Shown here in pieces: positions 48,345-62,011 of a stretch of DNA of 64,000 bases. A program made the translations under genes and the position numbers. Source of the DNA: Liquidambar formosana (lineage: Eukaryota; Streptophyta; Magnoliopsida; Saxifragales; Altingiaceae); the NCBI GenBank assembly GCA_039720395.1, contig CM077827.1, positions 11,880,099 through 11,944,098 of the forward strand. Reading direction: 5' to 3'. Positions within the stretch are counted from its first letter, which is position 1; the number at the start of each line of letters is the position of its first letter. Below the pieces are notes generated by a model. It did not search any database, was not told the DNA's origin, and saw only the letters and a list, made by a program, of their open reading frames with translations.

Positions 48345-48526
48345 ACTACCAATTCTACTGTCTTGGATCTCGTGATCCATCCTCACACAGTTTTTTCTTT
48401 TTTTTTTTCTATTAATCTTCTCACAGCTCTTCCCCATCAGCGATCGTCATTGTTGTACTAGTTCCATATAACGTGGTATTTGTCATGGCCGCGGCTGTTG
48501 TTTGTCATATTTTCAATCTTCATGAT

Positions 48527-48532
48527 AATAAA
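48527..48532 (+). promoter_or_regulatory. Polyadenylation signal
   Basis: AATAAA 183 bases after the polygalacturonase stop codon, a normal distance for a plant 3' UTR. Confidence 0.55.
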
Positions 48533-50098
48533 TTGATATTGGCTTCAAATTCTTATTAACTCTTATCCTCCAGCCACTTGGTTGGAAGGAAGACGTTGTT
48601 TTTGTTTTTGGTTTTTACAATTTCCTCTGCAAGTGGAGAATTTATAAAATATGGGTCGGTTTGATTTATACATTGTCCTTTTGGCTATTGCGCCATGTGA
48701 GAAACTCCTCTATCAAGTGGCTTTCCTTCACTGCCCTAAACCTTGAATGTGATGACTGCTATGAAGGAAGAAAAAATGGAACTTGCAACATGAAATTATC
48801 CATGAAAATGAAAAGCAAATATAAACATCCTACCCTTAAAATAAATATAAAATACTCCGTAATAAAAATCTTAGAAGTCTCAAGATGAAATACAGATATA
48901 TATAACCCGATTTGATAGTGAGCAACAGGACAGAAAACACCAAATAAATAAGGTGACAGACTACCCGAGAGCCTGATGCCAAGAGAAGTTTTGAAACCGC
49001 AGACCACCCGAGGATCTGAAGGAAAGTGACACAAACTTCTGAGAGCCTAGTGCCAAGAGGAGTTCGGTACAAACCACCCAACGATCTGAAACCGAAGGCC
49101 ACCTGCTGATTTGAAGGAAAAAATGATGTAGACTATCTGAGAGCGCGCTTGACAAACGAACATAACAGTTGAGAACTTAACCAGCGAACATGACATATAA
49201 GAGCTTAACCAATGAACATGACAGGTGAGAGCTCAACCAACGAACATGACAGGTAAGTAACATTGATAGATCTTATGAGGTTTAATATGCGTGGCTTTCG
49301 ATCTTCATGAATATCAAAAGCCACCGGTACAAACCACCAGTACGTTCTTCCCCATCTTGAACCGTGCCTTTGTTTCCTTGGTGGCCTTGACCTTCTAGCC
49401 ACAGCAGTAAGTAAGATATTTATTTATTTATTTTATTTTTTGTGTAATATTGAAAGGAAATTGATCTCTAAATCTACGTACATCTACCTAAACTCTTATC
49501 CATCCTGATATCATCACTAAGCCACAAGGGTTGCTGGTGTAACACAACCTCTCACCGACCTATACATGGAATGCCATGCAACTCCTTTAGTATGTGGTGC
49601 GGAGTCAAATGCTAGAAAATGCATCTATTTATCAGAGATAATACTATGCAGAAGTTTGCTACTACAGTTCCATATTATTCCTCTGATTGCATAACCAAGA
49701 TGATGATAATAATAATAATAATAATAATAATTAATTATTCCTTTTATTGTTTTGGATGGTGGGATGAATCCCTTATTATTGGAGTAAGTCTTCCATGTAA
49801 CTGTGATACAGCCACGTAATGTCAACCAATGGAAGTGAAACGAAGTGGGATTGTAGGATCAAAAAGTGTTCTAACACATCTCACTTTGTAACTTGTGACA
49901 TAACATTGATCGATCGAAGGGCATGTTTAGGTCCTTGTTGACCTTTTTTAACATAATAGGCACTAATGGGCAAGAATGAACTTAAGGAATTTGGTTATAA
50001 CATAGTGTATATCATTAATCAACCAGAAAAGAAAAACCAAGAAAAAAAAAAAAAAAGAATTACATGTCCCAAGCTGAGAGCTCAATCACAGCAAGAGG
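48533..50098. other. Intergenic region with minor tandem repeats
   Basis: No convincing gene. Two diverged copies of a ~70-bp unit (around GAGAGCCT...GCCAAGAG...CCACCC...GATCTGA) lie at about 48955-49110. An (ATA)n run lies at about 49703-49731 and an A-run at 50041-50056. Small ORFs here are not conserved-looking. Confidence 0.5.
49157..49257. repeat. 28-bp tandem repeat, about 3.6 copies
   Basis: Units around GAACATGACAGGTGAGAGCT start near 49157, 49185, 49213 and 49241 with an exact 28-base step and a few substitutions. Confidence 0.8.
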
Positions 50099-50320
50099 CA
50101 CTACAAAAATTTGGCTTTTGCCAGCTGATAAAACAGCCAGCAAATGTAATTAATTTAGTCAACAAAACCTTCACTGGCTGTTACAGCATCAGTTGGCTAA
50201 GTTGTCGGCAAAAGTTATCCTCGTAGGAAAAATTACAGCTAGCAAAAGTGGTTATTGCTGGGCAAAAAAAATAGTCGAGAACATTTTATGCAAAATAGCT
50301 GGCAAAGCTAATAAGTCTAA
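50099..50320 (+). mobile_element. CACTA-type transposon terminus
   Basis: Begins CACTACAAAAATTTGG, the characteristic end of En/Spm (CACTA) elements. Subterminal GCCAGC, GTCGGCAAAAG and GCTGGCAAAG words follow in both directions. The candidate 3-bp duplication before it is AGG. The matching end (…TTGTAGTG) was not found in the window, so the element is either truncated or extends past 64000. A Mutator-like MITE interrupts it at 50321. Confidence 0.6.
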
Positions 50321-50974
50321 GGGAGCGGCTATTGCAACCCCCCGAAAATATTTTTTTCCCCCACCTGATTTCCCCACCCTCCCAATTTACATACCCACCC
50401 CACGAAAAGACTAAAATACCCCTCCTTCCTAATAACCTCTAACCCTTCTCACTCATCCCCGGCCTCTCTCTCACCCACCCCACTTTCCCCCACACAAGGA
50501 TCTAGAAGAACCCACCGGCGAAGAAGGACGACGGCGACATCGACGGCGATGGTGAGGAAGGGCAACCGGTGAGAACTCTTCACCTGCCTTCTCTTCTTCT
50601 CCTCTTCTTTCTTTCTTTCTTTCTTTCTTGCTTTCTTTCTTTTTTTTTTTTTTTTTTTTTTTTCTTTTCCTCTGTTGGTCAAATCTGTGGGGGGAGCTTT
50701 TTTTTTTCAAAACCTCCATTTTTTCCAAGGAAGGAGGTTCTTCCTCTTCTCTCTTCTTCTCCTCCTCTTTCTTTCTTTCTTTTTTTCTTTCTTCTTCTTT
50801 TTTGTTTTTTTTCCTCTACTGGTCAAATCTGTGTGTTTTCCAGTAAGGGAGGTTTTTTTTTTCAAAACCTCCATTTTTTCTGACGACGGGAGGGAAGAGA
50901 AAGAAAAGGAAAGGAAAAAAAAAAAAAAAAAAAGAGGGCTACCGATGGGAGGGAAGAGGAGAAGAAATGGGAAG

Positions 50975-51011
<37 letters not shown>

Positions 51012-51356
51012 AGAGAGAAGAAGAAGGAGGGCCTGGCAAGCCAAAACCTCCATTTTTTCAGGCGATGGGAGGGAAGAGAAAGAAAAGGAAAGAAAAAAAA
51101 AAAAAGAGGGCTACCGATGGGAGGGAAGAGGAACAAACAAACAAAAAAAAAAAAAAAAAAAAAAAGAGGGCTGCCAATGGAGGGAGGGCTACCCTTGCCG
51201 TCGCCTTGCTGTCGCCAGTGGGGTGGGGTGCCAAAGAGAGTTGCCGATGGGATGGGGGCTACTTAAGCCCTTTTTAATAATTTTGTATAATAATTTTTCA
51301 AATTAAAAAATATGGGGGGCAACTTATCAGTTTGGGGGGTTGCAATAGCCATTCCC
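50321..51356. mobile_element. Mutator-like MITE, 1036 bp, 9-bp duplication
   Basis: Terminal inverted repeats GGGAGCGGCTATTGCAACCC and GGGAATGGCTATTGCAACCC are flanked by a perfect 9-bp direct repeat TAAGTCTAA (50312-50320 and 51357-51365), the size made by Mutator transposases. There is no transposase. The inside is a short GC-rich gene-like piece (about 50510-50580) and repeated blocks of CT- or GA-rich sequence around AAAACCTCCATTTTTTC (three copies) and CTACCGATGGGAGGGAAGAG. The long Lys/Glu or Phe/Ser ORFs here come from these low-complexity blocks. Confidence 0.8.
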
Positions 51357-51365
51357 TAAGTCTAA

Positions 51366-53123
<1,758 letters not shown>

Positions 53124-53128
53124 TAATC

Positions 53129-53481
53129 TGATGTAGAACAAATCTAGTTAGATTCCTAACTAGATTTGCTTAGGACCAAATCTAGTTAGATTCCTAACTA
53201 GGTTTGTTTCATTTCCAATTTTATTGCTTTCCTAAGTTTAGTAGAATTCATTTTCCTAGTTTACTTAGAGTTCAAGTATTAGTTTGATTTCCTAAGTTTA
53301 GTAGAATTCCTTTTCATAGTTTACTTAGAGTTCAAGTATTAGTTCTTTATAAATAGGTCTGTAGCCTATGGGCAAGAATAGAATTTTTTTTATCAATAAA
53401 ATTTCAGAGAGTTTATTCTATTTTCTTTGTTTTTATTTTATAAGAAGACGGTGCTCTTCTTTTGCTACTTCCGCTATGCCA
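53129..53481 (+). mobile_element. 5' LTR of short-LTR Gypsy element
   Basis: Starts TGATGTAGAAC and ends TATGCCA. It has two successive hairpins, CAAATCTAGTTAG-ATTC-CTAACTAGATTTG at 53139-53168 and the same with one G in the right arm at 53177-53206. A 60-bp direct repeat follows (units near 53231 and 53291), then TATAAATAGG near 53347 and AATAAAATTT near 53395. Confidence 0.92.
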
Positions 53482-53484
53482 AGT

Positions 53485-53496
53485 TAGTATCAGAGC
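53485..53496 (+). other. Primer binding site, Met tRNA, one mismatch
   Basis: TAGTATCAGAGC against the usual TGGTATCAGAGC, four bases after the LTR. Confidence 0.7.
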
Positions 53497-53504
53497 CAAC
53501 CCCC

Positions 53505-54650
53505 ATGGATGGTGATCAAGAGGAATGAGCGGTTACCTAGGATGCGTCTAAACCCATGAAACAGCAAGAAGAAGCTATAATGGCACAACTGACTGAACAA
53601 CGGGAGGCTATCACGCAACTTACACAGGCCGTGACTCGTTTGCAGATTCCTCAACACAATCATGGATCGCCTGGTGGTGGGAATCCACACATGCTCAAGG
53701 TTAACCATCAACAAAGGTAGGCTTTAGAGTTTGATTTCAGTGATGACGAAGATATGGAACGAGTTTTCTTTCCATATGGAGATAGAAGAGTTGGTGCACA
53801 TGAAAATAGAGGATTTGGTGCACATGGAAATCAAGGAGGAGGTATACAGAATTTAGAATTTCGTATAAAGGTAGACCTTCCTTCTTTTAATGGTCAACTT
53901 GACATTGAAGGCTTTCTTGATTGGCTTTATAAGGTAGAAAGCTTCTTTGATTATATAGGGATTCCAGAGGAGAAGCGGGTAAAGCTTGTCGCTTATAGGC
54001 TGAGGGGGGGAGCCTCTGCCTGGTGGGAGCAACTGTAGACATCGCGAAGGCAACAATTTAAAGCACCAATTAGGCCTTGGCCGCAAATGAAGAAGCCTTT
54101 AAGGGGGAGATATTTGCCGGCCAATTATGATCAAATTTTATTTCAACAGTACCATAACTGTAAGCAAAGAAATCGTCCCGTACGAGTTTTTGCTGAAGAG
54201 TTTAGTAGATTATCTGTTCGTAATAATTTGGAAGAAATAGCAACGCAGCGAGTGGCACAATTTAATAATGGGTTGCATCTCAATATCCAGGATTGACTCA
54301 TGCTGCAGACAACCTATTCTATTAATGCCGCCATTGACTTGGCGACCCGGGTCGAGACACAACTGGAGAGGTCTTCTTTCCGAAATTAAACCTCAGGAAG
54401 GCTTGCACCATCGCAGTACACTAATTAGGGAAGGCCACCAGTACGCGCTAATACCCAAGCCCCAATAGTGAGCCAATCAGCTGTCAACCCACTAACTGCG
54501 AATTGTGACTTGGCAAGTGCAGCAATCAAAGGCGACAAGGTGTGGGAGGAAGTAACACTAAAAGCCCTATAGCCAATCCATATGCTCAACCAGCACTCGA
54601 AAAGTGTTATCGTTGTGGTCAGCAAAGGCATCGTTCTAATCAGTGTCCAA
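53505..54650 (+). pseudogene. gag remnant of short-LTR Gypsy element
   Basis: The gag core is at 53840-54300 (FLDWLYKVESFFDY, then GGASAWWEQL followed by a stop). A CCHC zinc knuckle CYRCGQQRHRSNQC lies at 54604-54645. Frames change several times and stops occur at about 53526, 54036 and 54294. Confidence 0.85.
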
Positions 54651-57600
54651 ATCAAGCGGCTGCTAATTTGGTTACACATGCGGAGTACACTAAGCCAGAA
54701 TACAGTAGTATAGGAGAAGGCTTTGATGGTGAAGACAATGATGCTAGGTATCAATTTGAGGACATAGTTGAGGCAGATAATGGGCTTTCTTTGGTAGTGC
54801 AGCGGTTGTTATATACCCCAAAACAAGAGATTGATTTGCAACGACACAATATTTTTAGAACAAAGTGCATAGTGAATCAGCATGTTTGTGATTTAATTAT
54901 TGACAGTGGAAGTACATAAAATATTGTGTCAAAGGATATGGTGGAAAAGTTGAAATTGTTAAAAGTACAGCATCCTATGCCTTACAAAATTATTTGGATT
55001 AAGGAGGTCGATGAGGTTAAGGTAACGGAACATTGCAAAATTCCTTTCTCTATTGGCAAAAATTATAAAGATGAAGTTATGTGTGATGTGGTAGAGATGG
55101 ATGCTTGTTATATGCTACTTGGGAGGCCATGGCAGTCAGATGTTGATGCACTCCATAGGGGATGAGCTAACACCTTGTCTTTTATTAAAGATGAAGTTAA
55201 AATTACTTTGGTTCCAATGGCAAAGATGGTCAGTCTAAAATTCCTACAGATAAGGGGCAGTCGTTTTTACTAGTACTAGATGTTGAGTCTGACATCAAGG
55301 ACACCGGTGAGGTTTATGCATTAATAGTGAAAGGGGATGATATTCAGCTAACTGGTGTACCAATTGAGCTGCAGCTTCTTATAAAAGAATTTAGCTATAT
55401 TCTCACTCCCGAGCTCCCTGATGGATTGCCCCCAATGCGAGATATTCAACATCATATAGACCTCTTCCCTAGTGCTCAGTTTGCCCAATTTACCCCATTA
55501 TAGAATGAGTCCAAGGGAGCATGGAATTTTGCAAGGTCAAGTAGAAGAGTTGATTCAGAAAGGGTTTATTCAAGATAGTATGAGTCCTTGTGCTGTTCCT
55601 GCCTTATTAATTCCAAAGAAGGATGGTAGTTGGCATATGTGTGTAGACAGCAAAGCCGTTAACAAGATTACAGTTAAGTATCGATTTCCCATTCCGCGAT
55701 TAGATGATATGCTTGATATGTTAAAGGGGTCATCAGTATTCTCTAAGTTGGATCTCAAGAGTGGCTACCACTAAATCAGAATTAGGCCGGGAGATGAGTG
55801 GAAGACAGCTTTTAAGACCAATGAGGGTTTGTACGAATGGTTGGTAATGCCTTTCGGGCTATCTAATGCACCCAACACTTTTATGCGACTTATGAACCAG
55901 GTATTGAAACCCTTCATTGGCAAATTTGTTGTCGTCTATTTTAATGATATCTTGGTTTACAACTATAATCAACATGAGCACTTTCAACACCTTCATTCTG
56001 TCCTTACTATTCTTCAAGAGCACAATCTGTATGTGAACCTTAAAAAATGTAGTTTCATGACTGAAAGATTAATTTTTCTAGGTTATATGGTGAGTTCTGA
56101 GGGCATTAAGGTGGGCCAGGAAAAGGTTAGAGCAATTCGAGACTGGCCTACCCCGAAGTTTGCCCATGAAGTTCATAGTTTTCACAGTCTGGCTACTTTC
56201 TATAGGCGTTTTGTGAAGAATTTTAGCGCTATTGTAGCACCTTTAACAGATTGTACGAAGAAAAAACAGTTTGAGTGGACTGATGCAGCAGAGCAAAGTT
56301 TCGCATTACTTAAAGAGAAGTTTACAACAACTCCAGTGTTGGCTTTACCGAACTTTGATAAACTGTTTGAGCTTGATTGTGATGCTAGTTATGTAGGAAT
56401 TGGTGCTGTGCTTTCTCGAGTAGGTAGACCAGTGGCTTATTTTAGTAAAAAACTTAATGATGCTAGAAAGAAGTGGTTTGCATATGAGGTCGAGTTGTAT
56501 GCTGTTGTTCAGGCCTTGCGACACTAGGAGCATTATTTGGTGCAACGGAGTTTATTCTGTATACTAATCATGAAGCACTCAAATACTTTAATGGCACTAC
56601 TTCAATTAACAGAATGCATGCTCGGTGGGTGGCTCGATTACAGTCCTTCACTTTTATTTTGAAACACAAATCGGGCCAACAGAATAAAGTTGCTGATGCA
56701 TTAAGTACTACTTTGCTCCTTACTTTACATAGTGAAGTTTGGGGTTTTTAGTATTTAAGAGAGTTATATGCAGGTGATGAAGATTTCAATGAAATATGGG
56801 CTAATTACATACCGAGAAAACCTGCCCCTGAGGATTTTCATACCCAAGATGGTTTCCTTTTCAAAGGTAGTCATCTTTGTATTCCTCGGACTTCCCTTCG
56901 TGAATATATTATTCAAGAGTTACATTCTGGTGGTCTAGGAGGACATTTGAGGCGTGATAAAAGTATTGCATAAGTTGAGGAGCGGTATTACTGGCCACAA
57001 CTGAAGCATGATATGGGACGGTTTGTGTAGCAGTGTTATATTTGTCAAACCGCGAAAGGGCAATCTCAAAATACAGGTTTGTATACTCCTTTGCCAGTTC
57101 CTTATGTGCCTTGGGAGGATGTATCTATGGATTTTATTATGGGGCTTCCAAGGACTCAACACGGGGTGGATTCTATTACGGTTGTGGTTAACCATTTCTC
57201 CAAGATGGCACACTTCATTCCCTATAAAAAGGCTCATGATGCTTCAAATGTAGCCAACTTGTTTTTCAAAGAAGTGGTTCATTTGCATGGTGTGCCAAAA
57301 ACTATTGCTTCTGATCATGACACAAGTTTCTCAGTCATTTTTGGCGTACTCTATGGAAGCGACTTAATACTACCCTTCAATTTAGTAGTACTTGTCATCC
57401 TCAAACTGATGGGCAGACGGAGGTCGCGAATAGAACTTTGGGCAATCTGCTTCATTGTTATGTTTGGAGATAAACCAAAACAGTGGGATATTTAGTTGGT
57501 ATAGGCAGAGTTTGCATATAACAATATGGTGAACTAGGTCTTCTAGTAAGTCCCCTTTTGAGATTATTTACTGTCGGGTTCCTACTCATACCTTAGATTT

Positions 57601-57922
57601 GGTTCCTCTCCTTAAACTACCTAGGATGAATGTTGCTACTGGTCACTTGGTGGATAATTTTGTAGACGTGCACTCTAATGTCAAGAAGAAATTAGAAGAA
57701 GCCAATGCAAAGTACAAGGCAGATGCAGATAAACATCGTCATTTGAAGGTTTTCCATGAAGGCGATCAAGTGATAGTTCATCTTCGCAAGGAGCATTTTC
57801 CAGTTGGCACATATAATAAATTGAAGATGAAGAAAATTGTGCCGTGCCAGATTTTAAAGAAGATTAATGGCAATACTTATATTGTTGATTTGCCACCAGA
57901 GTTTAATATTTCAAATACCTTC
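54651..57922 (+). pseudogene. pol remnant of short-LTR Gypsy element
   Basis: Protease IIDSGST (54896-54916) is followed at once by TAA. RT runs from about 55500, with a stop at 55772 and the catalytic box changed to YFND (55937-55948; YFDD or YVDD expected), so it would be inactive even without the stops. RNase H remnants continue to about 56730. Integrase has zinc-finger remnants near 56930-57060 and the core DFIMGLPRT near 57130, with frameshifts near 57340 and 57480. The C-terminal part is at 57599-57922. The last ~30 codons continue after the nested LTR, at 61218-61308. Confidence 0.88.
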
Positions 57923-60900
57923 TGTCACACCCCATTTTTGCCACCTTAGCTAGGGTTTGTCATTTCATGTGTCATTTTGTTTCCTTTTTGAGTCTAGTCT
58001 TTTGCATTGAGTTTCTAGGATCCTAAGGATCGTGTGTATGAATTTTGGTTCAATTTGGAGTTGATCTTGAGGGTTAATAAGAACTTTTGTGACTTGAGGG
58101 GCATAATCGTCTTTTGGGTCACAAACTTTCCATTTGACCTTGAAATGATCTCCAAGTTGTCAATTGGAGTTCATATGGATGCATTTGAGGTATTTATGGG
58201 TTCAATTCGATGAATTGATGGTTCGGGATTAGAATGGCTCAACAAGGCTCAGGTTGGTTAAGAGACCTATTTCGGGTTAGCTCGAATTGGCTCATGATTT
58301 TCACTCTATGACTACTCATTTGACCTTGATTAGTCTTAATTTCATCCCCAAATGTGTTTAGGAAGGTTGAATTTCGAATTGGAAAGCATTCGGTGCGACC
58401 CTATGTGCATACCTAAGCTAAGCGATGGTGAGGCATAGCGGTTAACCACCTTTGTAGGACCCAACCATGCAGCCATAGCTAGGGTTTCTTGCCCTCAAGT
58501 GACTCAAATTACATTCCCCTTCGAAACACGGTCGTTTTGGCTTTCGTTTCGTCAAAATCAGGAGTTAATTTGGGCCCTGAAACACATTTGGAAGTCGAAA
58601 GGGTAAAAAAAATGGGCTGAAGCTGACATGGCCTCGAGTGACCACTCATGCCTGGGCGGCTAGCCGCCTGGGCCTAGGAGGCTAGCCGCCCAGCCCCAGG
58701 TGGTCACCCGAGCCACTTTCCTTTTTTGAGTCTTGACGCGGCTCCCTCTCTATTTCCTCGGATTTGCTCGCCTCCAGCTGCCATTTAACCCTATTTTCAG
58801 CCCTATTTGACCTACTTGAGCCCCAAGGGAACCTCTAAGAGCCCTTAGATCAATACCTAGGGTTTTAATCCCAACCATTGAGGGTTTTCCCTCAAACCCT
58901 ATAAATACCCCCTTATACTTCAGCAATAGGGGAGGCAATTTTCTGAAGTGAGAGGCATGTGTTAGACTTGGAGGCTATGACAGCCACCCTTAGGGTAGTT
59001 TAACCTAAATTTTGAGTGAGAGAGTGAGAGAGAGAGCTTGAAGGAGGGCTGGAGCTTTGCTTAAAGGCTTGAAGGAAAGTGTTTCTAGCAGTACACAAAA
59101 GGAGAAGCAAACTCTACAGCAGTAAGGTTCTACATACAGGTATACCTCTCTCTCTCTTTCATTCAAATTAGGGTTTTCTGCATAGGATAGCATTATTTCA
59201 TGTTCAAGCTTATGTTTTTTATCATGTGTTGATGCTTCTAATGCTTAGAATGCATGATTAGGATATTGTTTATGGCTGGTTTTGCATGATATAATGTCAT
59301 TCCATGTGATTTTATATGTGGTTGTGATTTTAGGGTTTCTAGTGTCCTTTTAGGGGTTTCTCATTGAATAGCTATTATTGCATGTTCAAGCTAGCATTTT
59401 TATCATGTGTGGATACTTTTATGAGTTAATATGCATGATTATAATCTTGTTCATGGTCATTTTTACATGCTAGAGGGCTGTTTAATGTGATTTCATGCAT
59501 AGTTGCAATTCTAGGGTTTCCTTAGTGCTGAAATTGAGTTTATGCTTAGAATAGCATTATTTCATGTGAAAGCCTATGTCTTTATCATGTGTGGATCATT
59601 CTATTGATTAATATGCATGGTTAGAATGCTATTCATATTCGGTTTTGCATGATTTAGGGTTATTTCATAGGGATTTTATACACAAATGTGATTCTAGGGT
59701 TTCATTCATCTTTGTGTTAGGAAAGTTGCATATAGCATGATAGCATAGGGATTTTCTCTGTTTTTTCTTCATAGTTGCTATATATGTATGGCATATTAAA
59801 TAACTATGATATTTTCAGCATTCATGTAGGGGATTTTAAGGTTTTTATGCATGTCATGATTCTAGGATTAAACTAGGGTTTGTAATTATTCACTGTTTAT
59901 GTTGTTTTCATATTTAGTGAATGAATATAGACCTTATTTCTATTCTGTCCAGATTTGTTTATTGCCTTAAATATGATATTTGGAGCATTCATATGGTTGA
60001 TTTTTAGGGTTATTTGCATGTCATTGCATATAGGACTGAATTAGGGTTTAGTTAGCTTATGATTCATGTTGTTTGCATGACTTGTGGTTGATTTTAAGCT
60101 CTATTTCAATTCTGTCCAGATCTATTTAATGGCTTTAATGATGAGTTGTGAGCATGTGTTAGCCTATGTTTAAGCATGATAATTGCTTAGTTAGAAACTA
60201 GGTTTGTTGGTTGGTATTTTTGGTATATTTTGCATGCAAATTGCAGGTGCTTGACAAGGTACAACAGGTGCGACTACCCCACCAATGTGGGGTGGTTATT
60301 TTGGCTATTGTAAGATGAAATCTTGCAAATAAGGTAATTACCCTATGCAATAGGGTGGTTATTTTGACAGGTTGCTTTTGCTTAAAGGTAGGTAGGGTAT
60401 GAGGGTGCCCTAATTCACCCTTCTTTTCTTTCTTTGAAACTTTCCCTTTCTCCTCCCTAGGGTTGTTTCCTAAGAGGGGAACATGGCAATCCTTATAGTT
60501 TCCTTTCGTAACAAATGTCCTTTTAAATCAAAGTTTCTATCTTTATAAAATTCCATATTTCCTGAAGATCTTTTGAGAATCATTCATTTTTGGAAACTTA
60601 CCATATTTCTTATGAAAGGAAACTTAGGGTTTACCATAGACCTCTATTAGGTTATAACCCTATTCCTTTTCGAACTACGTGGACTTTGATCCATGTATTT
60701 CCATACATGGTACGTAGGCGCCCTTCGTGAGGTTCAAGTCCGTCCTAGGATACTAAGTATCCTAGGTTTTCTCTCCCCTCTTTCTTTTTTCTGTTTTTCT
60801 TTGATTTAATTGATTATATGGATGAATGAATGGATGAAATGCATGCTGTCTTGTGACGATAATTGTTAATTGATGTGTGATTAATACTTTGATTTAGCCC

Positions 60901-61217
60901 AATTAAATTAAGAGACCGTTTAGGGCGATATGGGTGCCTATAGGCTTTGCCTAGAACCTTCCCATATCGTAACTTAGCCTACGAATCCCTGATTTCTTTG
61001 GTTTCCAAAAGACTTTTTGCCTTTCCATTTTTAAACATGGAGTCATTCTTTTGTTTTCCTAAAACAAAAACTATTTTTTAGGATTTTCCTTGTTTCCTTT
61101 AAAAAATAAGGTGGCGACTCCTTTCCTTTTCCAAACCCCCCTCGTGGGCCGCGATTTCCCTAGGTCCACAGACTGGTGACTTTTAAATCCTTGTGGGCCA
61201 CTTTTTTAGTGTTCACA
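57923..61217 (+). mobile_element. LTR F remnant inside the pol remnant
   Basis: Starts TGTCACACCCC, ends TTCACA, and is flanked by the perfect duplication CCTTC (57918-57922 and 61218-61222). The GC-rich palindromic patch is at 58627-58716, the TATA at about 58899 (CCTATAAATACCC), and the stem-loop set at 60676-60969. A full LTR end (TCCACA, 61170) is followed by GACTGGTGAC and then a second LTR end to 61217. So it is not a simple solo LTR: it may be a 5' LTR joined by deletion to the last bases of its 3' LTR. Confidence 0.88.
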
Positions 61218-61308
61218 CCTTCAATGTTAAGGATTTGTTTGAGTTTCATCCTTCTGAGTCCTTACCTATATTGAACTCGAGGGCGAGTTCTTTTCAAGCA
61301 GAAGAGCC

Positions 61309-61665
61309 TGATGTAGAACAAATCTAGTTAGATTCCTAACTAGATTTGCTTAGGACCAAATCTAGTTAGATTCCTAACTAGGTTTTTTTCCTTTCCTATT
61401 TTATTGTTTTCCTAAGTTTAGTAGAATTCCTTTTCCTAGTTTACTTAGAGTTCAAGTATCACTTTGCTTTCCTAAGTTTAGTAGAATTCCTTTTCCTAGT
61501 TTACTTATAGTTCAAGTATTAGTTCTTTATAAATAGGTCAGTAGCCTACGGGCAAGAATAGAATTTTTTTTTTTTATCAATAAAATTTCAGAGAGTTTAT
61601 TCTATGTTCTTTGTTTTTATTTTATAAGAAGACGGTGCTCTTCTTTTGCTACTTCCGCTACGCCA
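61309..61665 (+). mobile_element. 3' LTR of short-LTR Gypsy element
   Basis: Partner of 53129-53481. It keeps both hairpins and the 60-bp repeat, and has a longer T-run near 61566. Confidence 0.92.
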
Positions 61666-61976
61666 TAATCTCACCTAGCACCACCTAGTTTATAAGCAAT
61701 TTTTTACCATTCACCAATTCCACCAACCTTTTTTTTTCCCTTTTTTTTTTTTTTTTTTTTGGGCGGGGGGGAGGAGGATAATTGAGCACTGATTCATCTA
61801 GCCTCGTTCATAATTAGAGCTAGTAATGAACAAAGATCAATCATAGCAATTTTTTTTGCAAACACAAGCAATATGAACAATAAGAGACTGACAATATATT
61901 ATTGCATGGTGAAATATTTACACTAGGACACCCCTCCCTTCTCAACCCTTACAATGACTTAATAAATCATGCATAC

Positions 61977-62011
61977 CTGGGAACAAATGTCAATGTAGTC
62001 TTATCCATATA
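61977..62011 (-). pseudogene. Possible degenerate GAPDH exon
   Basis: 35 bases between an acceptor TTTTGGCAG and a donor GTATGC. They encode YMDKTTLTFVP plus two bases whose phase fits the first base of the exon at 52341. It could be a decayed form of the segment before RSSIF in GAPDH (the YTEDDVVSTDF region), with small deletions. Weak by itself; phase and position support it. Confidence 0.3.

Larger units (their letters stand above)
53129..61665 (+). mobile_element. Degenerate Ty3/Gypsy element with short LTRs
   Basis: LTRs 53129-53481 and 61309-61665 are flanked by the perfect 5-bp duplication TAATC (53124-53128 and 61666-61670). Gag, protease, RT, RNase H and integrase are in Gypsy order with many stops and frameshifts. 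By eye the LTRs differ at about 4 percent. It contains the LTR remnant 57923-61217. The short LTRs and Met primer suggest a chromovirus relative, but no chromodomain is visible. Confidence 0.92.

Noticed and set aside
50569..51277. Several ORFs of 60-200 codons on both strands
   Set aside because: They are translations of poly-A/T, GA and CT runs in the Mutator-like MITE (Lys/Glu or Phe/Ser strings) with no domain.
57923..61217. Simple solo LTR from LTR-LTR recombination
   Set aside because: It has a second LTR end and a primer-site-like stub at 61171-61217, so a deletion or end duplication is more likely.
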